Of a stretch of DNA of 37,543 nucleotides, positions 24,582 to 33,053 are shown one piece after another. The position numbers and the translations under genes were made by a program. The number at the start of each line of letters is the position of its first letter. Positions within the stretch are counted from its first letter, which is position 1. Origin of the DNA: Bdellovibrionaceae bacterium UBA2316 (lineage in GTDB: Bacteria > Bdellovibrionota > Bdellovibrionia > Bdellovibrionales > Bdellovibrionaceae); NCBI GenBank assembly GCA_002345205.1, contig DDVI01000042.1, forward strand, positions 1 through 37,543, in the 5' to 3' direction. The notes under the pieces were generated by a model. It was given only the letters and a program-made list of their open reading frames with translations, was not told where the DNA came from and did no database searches.

Positions 24582-24865
24582 TAAGCTCCAATTGCAGAAA
24601 CTTTCGTATGCTTTTGTTCGGCTTGCCAAAGATCGAAGCTAGATTGCAGATTAAGCCAAAACTCAGGTGTGGTTTTTAAAGCATCAGCAAAAGCTAAGGC
24701 TGTTTCAGCAGTTATGCCGCGCTTTTTATTTACGATCTCGTTTATTTTTCCTGGCTTCCATTTCAAATGATGAGCTAAGTCTGATTGGGTAAGACCCATG
24801 TCATCTAGAAACATACGCTGTAAGATTTCTCCAGGGTGCCTTGGAGCTCTTTTTTTGGGTCTCAT
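24581..24865 (-). CDS. higA: HigA-family antitoxin (XRE DNA-binding)
   Basis: 94 aa. RHPGEILQRMFLDDMGLTQSDLAHHL is the signature start of HigA/VapI antitoxins, with a helix-turn-helix at residues about 25-55 (LTQSDLAHHLKWKPGKINEIVNKK) and the typical TPEFWLNLQSSFDLWQA end. It neutralises the upstream toxin and represses the operon promoter. The ATG follows the toxin stop directly (TAGATG), with GAGGAG seven bases upstream inside the toxin gene. Confidence 0.93.
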   Translation of the reverse strand: MRPKKRAPRHPGEILQRMFLDDMGLTQSDLAHHLKWKPGKINEIVNKKRGITAETALAFADALKTTPEFWLNLQSSFDLWQAEQKHTKVSAIGA

Positions 24866-25168
24866 CTATAAACTCCTCAAGTGATAATCTGTGATTTCGA
24901 CATCAATTGCATTTTGACCATCCCACTTAAAAATAATTCGCAATTGACTATTTATGCTTACACTCCAAAAGTCTTTAAGATTGCCTCTGAGCATAAGTAA
25001 GCGATTACTTGGGGGTACTTTTAAGTCATCAACTCTAGCAATAGCATTGATTGCATCTAAAAGGTCCCGCGCTCGTTCGTGAATTTCATTGAGAACTTTC
25101 CGTGCCGATCTAGAGTTTTCGCCATCGAATATATTGTGGGTTGTCTTACCCTTGATGTTCTTAATCAC
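24866..25168 (-). CDS. higB: HigB/RelE-family toxin
   Basis: 100 aa from GTG 25168. The sequence has the HigB layout: MIKNIKGKTTHNIFDGENSRSARK, LLMLRGNLKDFWSVSINSQLRIIFKWDG and a closing VEITDYH, the small RelE-fold of ribosome-dependent mRNA interferases. Toxin-before-antitoxin order is typical for higBA. No ribosome-binding site is seen, and the promoter -10 lies only 7 bases upstream, so the message is probably leaderless and starts near a GTG, a weak arrangement that may keep toxin low relative to antitoxin. Confidence 0.9.
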   Translation of the reverse strand: MIKNIKGKTTHNIFDGENSRSARKVLNEIHERARDLLDAINAIARVDDLKVPPSNRLLMLRGNLKDFWSVSINSQLRIIFKWDGQNAIDVEITDYHLRSL

Positions 25169-25174
25169 TATTCT

Positions 25175-25205
25175 ATTATACCATATATCGGCATAATTTA
25201 AACAA
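25175..25205 (-). promoter_or_regulatory. higBA promoter and putative HigA operator
   Basis: On minus, a perfect TATAAT -10 (25175-25180) and a -35 candidate TTTAAA or TTGTTT (25197-25205). CCATATATCGG (25181-25191) is a near-palindrome between them, and ATTAT/ATAAT arms lie outside it, suited to autorepression by HigA. Confidence 0.65.
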
Positions 25206-25264
25206 GCAAAAAATATAATATATTTTAGCTAAATAGCTTTTTGATTTTAAATAGTTAGAAAAAT

Positions 25265-25298
25265 TGGCCGGGGTGGACGGGACTCTGACCTGCAGCCT
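25265..25298 (-). other. tRNA-like 3' fragment (T arm and acceptor end)
   Basis: The reverse complement reads CTGCAGGTCAGAGTCCCGTC and on through CACCCCGGCCA, close to the T stem-loop and acceptor-CCA end of a tRNA, but the T loop (TCAGAGT instead of TTCGAGT) is altered and the acceptor is one base too long. No D or anticodon arm is found. It is a relic or look-alike, not a gene. Confidence 0.35.
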
Positions 25299-25333
25299 GT
25301 TGGGAAGGTGGCCCCGCATAATCAGATGCATAC

Positions 25334-25355
25334 CAAAAAGTCAGCAGCTGACCAA
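25334..25355 (+). repeat. third, diverged copy of the 19-bp repeat
   Basis: Matches 23306-23327 in 19 of 22 positions (AGCAGCTGACCAA shared exactly). It directly precedes the terminator at 25356-25392 and lies upstream of the toxin-antitoxin operon. Confidence 0.65.
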
Positions 25356-25392
25356 GAAAAAGGCCGAAGAGATTATCTTTACGGCCTTTTTC
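25356..25392 (-). terminator. intrinsic terminator after the 753-aa lipoprotein gene
   Basis: GAAAAAGGCCG and CGGCCTTTTTC form a perfect 11-bp stem with a 15-nt loop, 21 bp past the stop of the minus-strand gene, with T runs on both sides. Confidence 0.88.
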
Positions 25393-25413
25393 TTTTTTAA
25401 ACTTTAATTTTAC

Positions 25414-27675
25414 TTATTCCAAGATTGGATTTAATACGCCAGGAAATTCTTGATTAAGGTACATATCGCCCTCATTTTTTAGGCTTCGAACTTCTTTGAC
25501 TAATTCGTTCACTGGGAATTTATCAAAGCGAACTTCCATTCCACGTTCTGTTAATAGATGCTTAAACACCGAGTAGCCAACTGGACCGCGGAAGTACATT
25601 CTAAGTGGCGCTTCTGAGCTTGCCAGTGTATCAGTTAATGGCGAGTTCGCGATCCCTGTGGTAGAGTTTATCAAGACAAACATTTCTCGGCGCTTGCCTT
25701 CATATATTTTTGGCGAGCAGATGTAGATACCTTCCGGTAAACCTAACTTAGAAAACTCCTTACTATATTGCTTTTCGAGTTTTTCTTTAAATTCTGAGTT
25801 CAAGTTCGATAGCCAACACTTTTTATATTTACCATCGAACTGGAAAATTTTCATTTCAGCATTCGCAGCAAATTTCACCGAAGTACTAATAGAACCCGTT
25901 TCCTTTTTTGAATCCGTTAATGACCAAGTGTAAAGATCATGGTTGTATGAAGCCGTACCACCTATTTTGAAACCTAAACTAGGCTTGATGGGTGCCATCT
26001 TCAGAATCCAATTAAAAAATTGACCAATAACTGGAATCTTACCCGTAGCAAATCCCAGAATGTCAAAATCTAAACCGGCATTCAGACCCGCGCTCCAACC
26101 CGCTTTGAAAGATTTACCACTGCCTTTAGATTGTTCATTTGCGAGTGCGTAGTTCATATTAATCGTCAGGTCCTCGTTTAATGTTATACCCACACGCTCA
26201 GGCACCGGGTTTGTAATGCTCTCAACGATTTCTCGCTGACGAATATTAACCATTTCCAATGCTTTAGGCGTACACGGTCGACCACTTAAGCCTTTCGTTA
26301 ATTGGGCACACAGTGCGAGTTGAGTCGCCATAGACAAATCTTTTTTATCTTTTTCAAGAGCTGCTAACATGTCATCGACGTGATGTATTGAGGGAACACG
26401 TCTTGGCCCAATGTTCGTATGAATGGCTTTCTCCACCTCAACAAATCCAGCTGTTTTCTTGAAATATTCAAAATTCGAAATCGATTTTATGCGGTTATTC
26501 ATATCCGCGATATACTTCTGATTATTTTCATGAATGACTTCTGCGCTCCAAATGCTAGGAACAAATGAAATCGAAGACGCCGCTACCAATGGACCCACCG
26601 GGGAAATATAGCTGCCATCACGGAACTGGATGTAACCAGGTAATGATGAAGCTGTCATTAACAAGATCGTTCTGCCCGTCAAAGGCGCTAGATCTTGGAA
26701 TTTTAAAGTGACATCAGCAACCATCACACCATCAACCATTTCACCAACAAATTCAGACGTCGAAAGAACATCAGCAAGTTGATACGATGTGCCCGCTTTA
26801 GGATTCACCGTGTCTCTAAGAACAGCGACGTGGAATTTAACCATTCCGCTAGCGATCGTTTCAAAGATTTGTTTACCGTTGAAGTTTTCACGAATGAACT
26901 GAGGATTGATACGGATTCTGTATTTATGAGCCACTTTCAAGTTCAACGTCGACGTGATTTCATAAGCGCTATAATCGTGACCCAAGAATTGCATTTGGAT
27001 CGCATCTAAACGCATGCGAGTTTCTGGCGCGGCACCTGCATTTTTATTTTTCTGGCTTGCAATCGCTTCCGCCACACGACGTTTATTAACTTCCATCGAA
27101 AACGCTGGGCTTGAATGACTTTCATCGGATTGGAATTGAGTCATGGAGTAGGTCACCGCATCTGGAGTCGTTTTTGTTTTCAACGCTTCATCATAACGTA
27201 AATCTGTTACAGTGATTGCGTCCTCAGAAGACCAAGGATTAATCGCTAATTCTAATTCTACAGTTCCCGCATGACCACGAACCGCTTGAATTTTACGAAC
27301 CACTAATAATTCAGCTTCACTGGCTAAAGCATCGTAACGAATTTGTTCATCCCAAATGATGCAACCAAATTTGTCTGTCGTTTTTGTAATTTCATTGTCG
27401 CCCGCAAAAACTTTAAATTCTTGGAACTGGATAACGGCTAACAAAGCATTATCTTTCAAGCAGGCTTGAATTTTGAAATCTTTTTGGTTTGGCTTTTGTT
27501 GAACGTCTCGAGTAACGATCACTTTACCCCAGGTTTTAACGTCTTTATCTACATAAAACGTAGCGTCTGAATCCGGATCAGATGTTCTCATGTGGTCGTC
27601 ACGCTTACCGCAACTAACTACAGTACCCAGTGCTAAAGCTAAAGCGAATGTTAATGCGTGTTTAGAAAATGTCAT
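25414..27675 (-). CDS. large surface lipoprotein, 753 aa
   Basis: GGAGG lies 9-13 bases before the ATG at 27675. Signal peptide with lipobox: MTFSKHALTFALALALGTVVSC. The rest is long alternating beta strands with an immunoglobulin-like look in the first half (repeated VxVxDLRYD, VTLKFQDLAPLTGRTILL patterns) and a Gly/Ser/Lys-rich region near residue 520 followed by hydrophobic stretches. No recognised catalytic motif. The start overlaps the end of the upstream barrel-like gene by 14 bp, so the two are coupled and may act together at the outer membrane (inference). Confidence 0.72.
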   Translation of the reverse strand: MTFSKHALTFALALALGTVVSCGKRDDHMRTSDPDSDATFYVDKDVKTWGKVIVTRDVQQKPNQKDFKIQACLKDNALLAVIQFQEFKVFAGDNEITKTTDKFGCIIWDEQIRYDALASEAELLVVRKIQAVRGHAGTVELELAINPWSSEDAITVTDLRYDEALKTKTTPDAVTYSMTQFQSDESHSSPAFSMEVNKRRVAEAIASQKNKNAGAAPETRMRLDAIQMQFLGHDYSAYEITSTLNLKVAHKYRIRINPQFIRENFNGKQIFETIASGMVKFHVAVLRDTVNPKAGTSYQLADVLSTSEFVGEMVDGVMVADVTLKFQDLAPLTGRTILLMTASSLPGYIQFRDGSYISPVGPLVAASSISFVPSIWSAEVIHENNQKYIADMNNRIKSISNFEYFKKTAGFVEVEKAIHTNIGPRRVPSIHHVDDMLAALEKDKKDLSMATQLALCAQLTKGLSGRPCTPKALEMVNIRQREIVESITNPVPERVGITLNEDLTINMNYALANEQSKGSGKSFKAGWSAGLNAGLDFDILGFATGKIPVIGQFFNWILKMAPIKPSLGFKIGGTASYNHDLYTWSLTDSKKETGSISTSVKFAANAEMKIFQFDGKYKKCWLSNLNSEFKEKLEKQYSKEFSKLGLPEGIYICSPKIYEGKRREMFVLINSTTGIANSPLTDTLASSEAPLRMYFRGPVGYSVFKHLLTERGMEVRFDKFPVNELVKEVRSLKNEGDMYLNQEFPGVLNPILE

Positions 27676-28840
27676 ACTTAGCCTCCACAGCTAGGTTGTA
27701 GATTTCACGATCAGCAAGGTAAGGATTTGCATCTTTTAAATCCATCTTGATATAAGAGCTTTTCAAAGCGAGTCTTTCTTTTTTCAATTCAAGATCTAGG
27801 CCCACGCGATAACCATCGCGGTTTTGATACCGAGCCGTCATTGTCGTATACACTGTTGGAATCACATCGGCATCGTAGTTAAACCGAGCGTATGATGGAC
27901 GAACAATGTAGTTACCAAACGTCGTCTTTACGTTACCCCCCACCATGCTGCCTTTGTTTTTACCGTCAGATGCTTGGTCATTTTGGATCATCGAAGCAAA
28001 CACGTACATATCATGCTTACCGACTTCTTGTTTCAAGCTAATCGCAGATTCAGTTCCCATAAATCCATGACGAAAACGGAAGGATTTAGAACTGCCTTCA
28101 AACGCGGACAAAGAATTTCCTAAAAAGTAAGAATCCGTCGCTACGTTTGTAGATAGGTTTTCAAATTGATAACGAGTCGCTGCGGCTCGCGCTTCAAAAC
28201 CAGAACTTGATTTTAATTTACCACTTACCGTTTGTGACAAGAAATATGCTTGAGTGCCGTCATCGTAAACACGTTTAGTTACAGTTCCTGATGAAGGGAT
28301 CGCTTGGAAAGCATTAACCGTGATGTTTGAATCATCCGCACCAATTTGCCATTCTTCCTGAGCCCCCATGAACGCACCTGGAGTCATGATTGAAGAAATT
28401 GGATTGAGCGGCGTTCGGATCGCGCCCGTTTTAACAAAAATATTTTTGTGTACGTTAATTTTCGCGTACGCTTCATTCAAGAAGATTGCATTTGGCGCTT
28501 TACCGTCTTCCGTCCAAAAGTTGCTAGCGTTTCCAGTACCAAACTGACCCGCTAGATCTAAACCTAATGTGATATACTCACCATAGCGAGCTGAGAACTC
28601 GGGATTGATCACTGTCACCCCTTGATGACTGCGTGAAAAATCGTCTTCTGTTTGACGGCTAAATACCGCGAACAAAAGTTTACCTGTTGGTTTGTACGGT
28701 TTTTCTTCTTCGTCTTTAGGTGCTGTCACGTTTGAAGAAACGGACATAGTGGATTGAGTTTGAGCGATTGCGGTCACGCTTGCTGATAAACTCATCATCA
28801 GTGCAAGAGCCATAAAACTAGCTCGGCGGTTAAAGTACAT
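27662..28840 (-). CDS. outer-membrane barrel (porin-like) protein
   Basis: 392 aa from ATG 28840, preceded by AAGGGGG at 5 bases. Signal peptide ends near TAIAQTQS. After a short acidic linker come many 9-11-residue amphipathic strands (KLLFAVFSRQTED, YGEYITLGLDLAGQF, KINVHKNIFVKTGAIRTP, YRVGLDLELKKERLALKSSYIKM) and the last strand ends in aromatic AKYDIF, the C-terminal Phe expected for BAM insertion. No specific porin family is certain. Coupled to the downstream lipoprotein gene by a 14-bp overlap. Confidence 0.7.
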   Translation of the reverse strand: MYFNRRASFMALALMMSLSASVTAIAQTQSTMSVSSNVTAPKDEEEKPYKPTGKLLFAVFSRQTEDDFSRSHQGVTVINPEFSARYGEYITLGLDLAGQFGTGNASNFWTEDGKAPNAIFLNEAYAKINVHKNIFVKTGAIRTPLNPISSIMTPGAFMGAQEEWQIGADDSNITVNAFQAIPSSGTVTKRVYDDGTQAYFLSQTVSGKLKSSSGFEARAAATRYQFENLSTNVATDSYFLGNSLSAFEGSSKSFRFRHGFMGTESAISLKQEVGKHDMYVFASMIQNDQASDGKNKGSMVGGNVKTTFGNYIVRPSYARFNYDADVIPTVYTTMTARYQNRDGYRVGLDLELKKERLALKSSYIKMDLKDANPYLADREIYNLAVEAKYDIF

Positions 28841-29030
28841 TCGTTCCCCCTTGGTCCCTGCAACAACGCAAACTTTCATTGCCTCATCACAAATCGCATG
28901 TGCTTTTTTGAAACTAAATTTTTCAAATTTCTTTTCAGAATGAAAAGATGAGATGGTTATACAGAAAAGATTTTAAAAGAGAACGAATATTATTTTATAA
29001 CTGAAAAAAGTTTTTGGTGGTGCACGAATG

Positions 29031-30215
29031 TTAAGGTTGCGTTAGGACAAGGGTGTTCGGATCGTAGCAATATTCCGATTTCAGATTCCTTTTGGCCCCA
29101 TGAACAGTGCCTTCAGAAAAAATAATCGCTTTTTTTCTAGCACTGACGTCATTTTGCCACCGGGCTGAAACGTCACGAAGTCTGAGTTGTAAGATCAAAA
29201 GGACTTTATCCTGATCACTCATATTAGGTGTTTGCTTTAATTTCAACGCATAATCATCTAGAACACGCTGCTTAAAACCACCATTTTGCACAACAAAGTC
29301 GAACATCAACAGAAAGTGACTCAGTTTGCTTAATTTAAAGGATTTAAAATAACGAAATGCCTGTGTATAGAGCTTCATCGCGTACTTTAATTGCAAACTC
29401 ACGTAGGGTTTAGACTGGGCCATTTTCGTTAAGTTTTCGTTCCAATCAGATTTGAACGTTTTGCCACCATCAGTGTAGACGGTCTTTAGTGCCCAATTCA
29501 CTGACGTTTTGTTAGTCGACGCCACGTTCTTGATAAAAACTGTATCCGCTAGAGGATTGATTTCTAACGACTCTTCAGAAACTGGTGCGTCATAGTCTGC
29601 ATCATACTGTGAAATCACGGATTCATCGTCATAAAACGCCGACGGGAAGCCATCCACATCCGCTACGAATGCTTTAGTCGCTGTTTTGATACCTTGAGCT
29701 TTGTTCCATTGGCTAACCATTGATTTAATCGCCTGGAAGTGAGTTTCCGATATATCGAAATTTGCTCCCTGAGCGCGCAGAGTGATCATATCATTTAATA
29801 CCGGTTGAATAGATCCCATTCCTAAATTTTGCTGAAGCAAGCCGATGCTGAAACCCATTCCATCAAAGTTATTGCTTAAGTTAGCCCAACCACTGCGGCC
29901 TTCAAAGCTGCCCGTTATATTCAAGGCTAAACTTAAATGCGCTTGTCCTGCTGGTGTTAAATCCACCGGCCACGTAACGCCTGCAATATCTAATTTCGAA
30001 CAATACGATGGCGCTGGCCCCACAACGATCGGCGCACTTTGAGTCCCGTCGTCGTCTTCTGGTGGTGGATGAAATTCAGAATCTTCATCTGTTGGCGGAG
30101 CCAATTTGGACGTATCCGAATCGCTCGTACCGAGTGTTTGCATAGGATTTTGCGAACAGGAAATACTAACGAACACGCTTAGAATTAAAAATAACGACGC
30201 TATTTTTTTGGACAT
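29031..30215 (-). CDS. lysozyme-like/chitosanase-like lipoprotein
   Basis: 394 aa. Signal peptide with lipobox: MSKKIASLFLILSVFVSISC, followed by an acidic and Pro-rich linker to about residue 65. The domain that follows has SLALNITGSFEG with Glu105, then NNFDGMGFSIGLLQQNLGMG, a pattern shared with lysozyme-fold glycan hydrolases and peptidoglycan-acting proteins in which a Glu precedes an FDGxGxSxGxLQ stretch. Likely cleaves peptidoglycan or a related glycan outside the cell (inference). Last gene of the operon; its start overlaps the preceding 132-aa gene by 16 bp. Confidence 0.65.
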   Translation of the reverse strand: MSKKIASLFLILSVFVSISCSQNPMQTLGTSDSDTSKLAPPTDEDSEFHPPPEDDDGTQSAPIVVGPAPSYCSKLDIAGVTWPVDLTPAGQAHLSLALNITGSFEGRSGWANLSNNFDGMGFSIGLLQQNLGMGSIQPVLNDMITLRAQGANFDISETHFQAIKSMVSQWNKAQGIKTATKAFVADVDGFPSAFYDDESVISQYDADYDAPVSEESLEINPLADTVFIKNVASTNKTSVNWALKTVYTDGGKTFKSDWNENLTKMAQSKPYVSLQLKYAMKLYTQAFRYFKSFKLSKLSHFLLMFDFVVQNGGFKQRVLDDYALKLKQTPNMSDQDKVLLILQLRLRDVSARWQNDVSARKKAIIFSEGTVHGAKRNLKSEYCYDPNTLVLTQP

Positions 30216-30598
30216 AATTTCACCGCGACCCTGTTCACAAGTTTTCTAACACTTTCATTCACAGACAGGCTGTCGGACGTAACACCGGCTCGCATACATT
30301 GTTCCCACGTCGGCTTTTGATCTTGAGCTTCAGCAAATAATTCACCGATTTTATACATTTCATAGTAAAACGAACACAGCGCGGTTTTTTTAACCTCAAC
30401 GGTTTCGCTTGTGCATTTGGCATCTACGTCATCGACAAATCGTAGCCACTCTTTTACAGTTAGGTCTGAACGATTTGCTAATTTAGCTAACTCTTCTTTT
30501 TCGGCGGCCACTAAATCATTTTTGTCTTCAACGGAATTAGCTATTGCGATTTGAAAAAACAAAGCTAACGAAAATAAAATTTTTAAAGCAGTCGACAT
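30200..30598 (-). CDS. small secreted helical protein
   Basis: 132 aa. Signal peptide MSTALKILFSLALFFQIAIA, then a helical, charged mature domain with four cysteines (AKCTSE, ALCSFYY, QCMRAG, KLCPKK) probably forming two disulphides. No family recognised. Overlaps both neighbours by 16 bp, so it is translated as part of the wall-active operon and could be a partner or inhibitor of the flanking lysozyme-like proteins (inference). Confidence 0.7.
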   Translation of the reverse strand: MSTALKILFSLALFFQIAIANSVEDKNDLVAAEKEELAKLANRSDLTVKEWLRFVDDVDAKCTSETVEVKKTALCSFYYEMYKIGELFAEAQDQKPTWEQCMRAGVTSDSLSVNESVRKLVNRVAVKLCPKK

Positions 30599-31677
30599 GA
30601 ATTCCCCGCGATCCGTTTTACTTCCTTCATTTTTGAAGCCGTATTTTTAAGGTAGACTTCCGTTTTTAAGCGGCTTTTAACTCCAGCCAGGTAGGCTGAT
30701 GAGGAGCCCATACCTAATGTTCGAATTAACGTTAGTGCACGATTGGCTCCTAAAGGGCCATAACCAACAAGGGTTAGTAAATTTAAAAGCTCTGGGTCCT
30801 TGTAGGCATTGGGTGCACGTTTTTTTAACTCTTTGCCAATAATTTGATGTTTTAAAAATGAAAAATAACCAATCGAATAAATCAGATTTCTGGCTAAACC
30901 TGTTTCCATTGAAGTCCACTCACAGTTAATATTACGCGGGGAATGATATTTAAATTTTAAATCATTTTCGATCACAGGTTTAAGACCGGCACACTGAGGA
31001 TTATTCGACGCTAAAATATTATCTAAAATAAAACGTCCCCCACCTTTTACTGTTTTTCCTTTTGTTCGGCTCGGATTTAATACGTTCATTTCCTGTACGG
31101 CCCAACCAGTTAACTGTCCGGCCCCAACTCCACCTTTATACGAATATGTGAAGTTAAATCCACTTTCGTTATTCAGTTTAGAATAAAGCACAGTCGGATC
31201 GATAGTTTCCGTCACTCCATTTTGCATGGGTAGACCCTGGAAGCACGAGATAACTTTATTAGTAATATAGTGAGTGTAATCTACTGCTGATTCATCGAAA
31301 CACGGTGTTGATTTTGAACGACCTGAATGTTGAATATAGGTCCAATTTCCTTGTGGAGTCCGTTTGCACTCGATACTGGTTTGGGACACTTTACGTTTCA
31401 ACGATGCTTGAATACATTCTTTGGGGATCTCACCCACCGCGCCTGGAAGTGCTAGCGGCTTGGTCGCTGTACTACAGTTTCCTCCCGCACAACCTAAACT
31501 ACCTTGGGTCGGTTTGAATCCAGTGTTCGCACGAAACTCTTTAACCAGATAGGCATCCGAGGTTTCCAAAATACGTTTAAATCTCTGATTATTTGGTGAG
31601 CCCTGAAGACATTGATTGCCTTCAGCCACTAGCGAAAGACTGAAAATTAGAATTGGCAAAATCAAACTAGATCGCAT
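30583..31677 (-). CDS. secreted lytic transglycosylase-like protein
   Basis: 364 aa from ATG 31677, where a signal peptide starts (MRSSLILPILIFSLSLVAEG); a GTG at 31701 would add eight residues. The mature part has several cysteines near its start. The key motif is LYSKLNNESGFNFTYSYKGGVGAGQLTGWAVQEM, with Glu171 placed like the catalytic Glu of SLT-type lysozyme folds (ESGF...GxGxxQLT). It shares the ESGF core with the toxin-antitoxin-linked protein at 23889-24581 but the rest differs. Probably a peptidoglycan lytic enzyme acting in the periplasm or on prey. Confidence 0.68.
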   Translation of the reverse strand: MRSSLILPILIFSLSLVAEGNQCLQGSPNNQRFKRILETSDAYLVKEFRANTGFKPTQGSLGCAGGNCSTATKPLALPGAVGEIPKECIQASLKRKVSQTSIECKRTPQGNWTYIQHSGRSKSTPCFDESAVDYTHYITNKVISCFQGLPMQNGVTETIDPTVLYSKLNNESGFNFTYSYKGGVGAGQLTGWAVQEMNVLNPSRTKGKTVKGGGRFILDNILASNNPQCAGLKPVIENDLKFKYHSPRNINCEWTSMETGLARNLIYSIGYFSFLKHQIIGKELKKRAPNAYKDPELLNLLTLVGYGPLGANRALTLIRTLGMGSSSAYLAGVKSRLKTEVYLKNTASKMKEVKRIAGNSCRLL

Positions 31678-31730
31678 CACTCTATTATCGGTTGCGATCA
31701 CGGACAGTTCTAGTCTAATCGACCAATTTT

Positions 31731-33053
31731 TTAAAAATCAAGACCCAGACCTAAGGTTAGGTACAATGAACGTAGCTCTGTTCGAACATCCGCATTCTCT
31801 AGGCTATAGGCTTTATAACCAAAACCCGCTTCACCGTAGATTTTTTTTGTCCATAAAATTTTCCCATGAAAATTGAGCAACATACTTCCCGTCGTTTTTA
31901 TTTTTGAATCTAAACTTGCTGGATAATAAATGAAATCCATATCTACCCATTTAGGATAGCGAAACATCGGTAACAAATTGAAAACTGAATCAAATAGTTT
32001 CGGCATAGAACGCGCCCAGAAAACACCAGCTCCGGCTATCGGTGTCGTGAACGTTTCATATTTTATCGTTTGATAGGAAAGCAATGCCCCCCATGATTCA
32101 TCCCAATTCCAAAGTCCGGGCGAAAATCGATATTTCAAAGCCAAACTCTGCGATTCTAACGCAGAGTTCGATCCGTCTTCACCTAATTCGATGTCATTAA
32201 ATGATTTGAAATAGTTTAGGCCAATACCCAATCGTTGGTATAATAAAGACCCCGGCTTTGAACCAAAATCTTCAAACCATTTATTATAGGTAACTTCACC
32301 TAGTGTTATAAATTGCGTTTCCGTCTTTATACCCGTTAACTTCAAGCTGAATTCTTGCGAAAAACCTCGATAGACTTCAAAGTAAGCGCGATTTCGGCTA
32401 CAATCTTCGGTTTCGTATTCTAGCGTTGCCGTATTGAACTCGCCTTTTTTCGCGAGCGTCGTTATCCACTGAAATTCATTATTAGTATTCGATTTGGCCA
32501 GCTCACCGGAAGTAAATTTGACTTTCTTTTTACTTGATCCATAGAGTCTGTACCTGTCCAAGTAGGTCGCATTGCTGGTATTATTTATAAAATAAATTCG
32601 GTCTGCAGACTTTGGAACATTCTCTAAGTTCAGGTAGTATTGAAACAGTCCTCCCGCCTGACCTTCTGTTGAGATGCTGGGATTTAAATCTGCTGATGAC
32701 ACTATTAAATAATAAAAATCACGGAAATCACCAATAGTGCTATCGAGCGGGAATAGATTATTTAAGAAAGAAATAGATTGTCTTTCTTTTTTAATAGCGC
32801 CAAACGGTAAGTTTCCAGTGCCGAAAAATTTAAACTTTGCGTCTTCTTGAACCACCTCAATAAATTCAATTGCCTTCGGTTGATTGACCATTTCATAAAC
32901 AACGCCCCCCTTTAGTTCGAAGTAGGCACGTACCGGCATATTAGCCACAGCGACCACACTGTCTTTCAACGATGCCGAAACTGCGAGAACATAATCGCGA
33001 AAACATCTTTCCATTTGTTTAAGCAAGGCATAATTTAACCGGTTCTTTTTCAT
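31731..33053 (-). CDS. outer-membrane barrel portion of an apparently split protein
   Basis: 440 aa with no signal peptide, although its C-terminal 250 residues are clear amphipathic strands (QRLGIGLNYFKSFND, LALKYRFSPGLWN, GEAGFGYKAYS) ending in TLGLGLDF, the outer-membrane insertion signature. It starts (ATG 33053 or 33014) inside the end of the previous gene, which carries a signal peptide and an N-terminal domain but no barrel. Losing one base near 33016 would join them seamlessly into one exported protein of about 610 aa. Most likely one frameshifted gene, or else two separate products. Confidence 0.6.
   Translation of the reverse strand: MKKNRLNYALLKQMERCFRDYVLAVSASLKDSVVAVANMPVRAYFELKGGVVYEMVNQPKAIEFIEVVQEDAKFKFFGTGNLPFGAIKKERQSISFLNNLFPLDSTIGDFRDFYYLIVSSADLNPSISTEGQAGGLFQYYLNLENVPKSADRIYFINNTSNATYLDRYRLYGSSKKKVKFTSGELAKSNTNNEFQWITTLAKKGEFNTATLEYETEDCSRNRAYFEVYRGFSQEFSLKLTGIKTETQFITLGEVTYNKWFEDFGSKPGSLLYQRLGIGLNYFKSFNDIELGEDGSNSALESQSLALKYRFSPGLWNWDESWGALLSYQTIKYETFTTPIAGAGVFWARSMPKLFDSVFNLLPMFRYPKWVDMDFIYYPASLDSKIKTTGSMLLNFHGKILWTKKIYGEAGFGYKAYSLENADVRTELRSLYLTLGLGLDF

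Noticed and set aside
21724..25400. Prophage or integrative element
   Set aside because: No integrase, phage structural or conjugation genes seen, and no clear matching attachment repeats at both edges; only the tRNA-like fragment hints at it.
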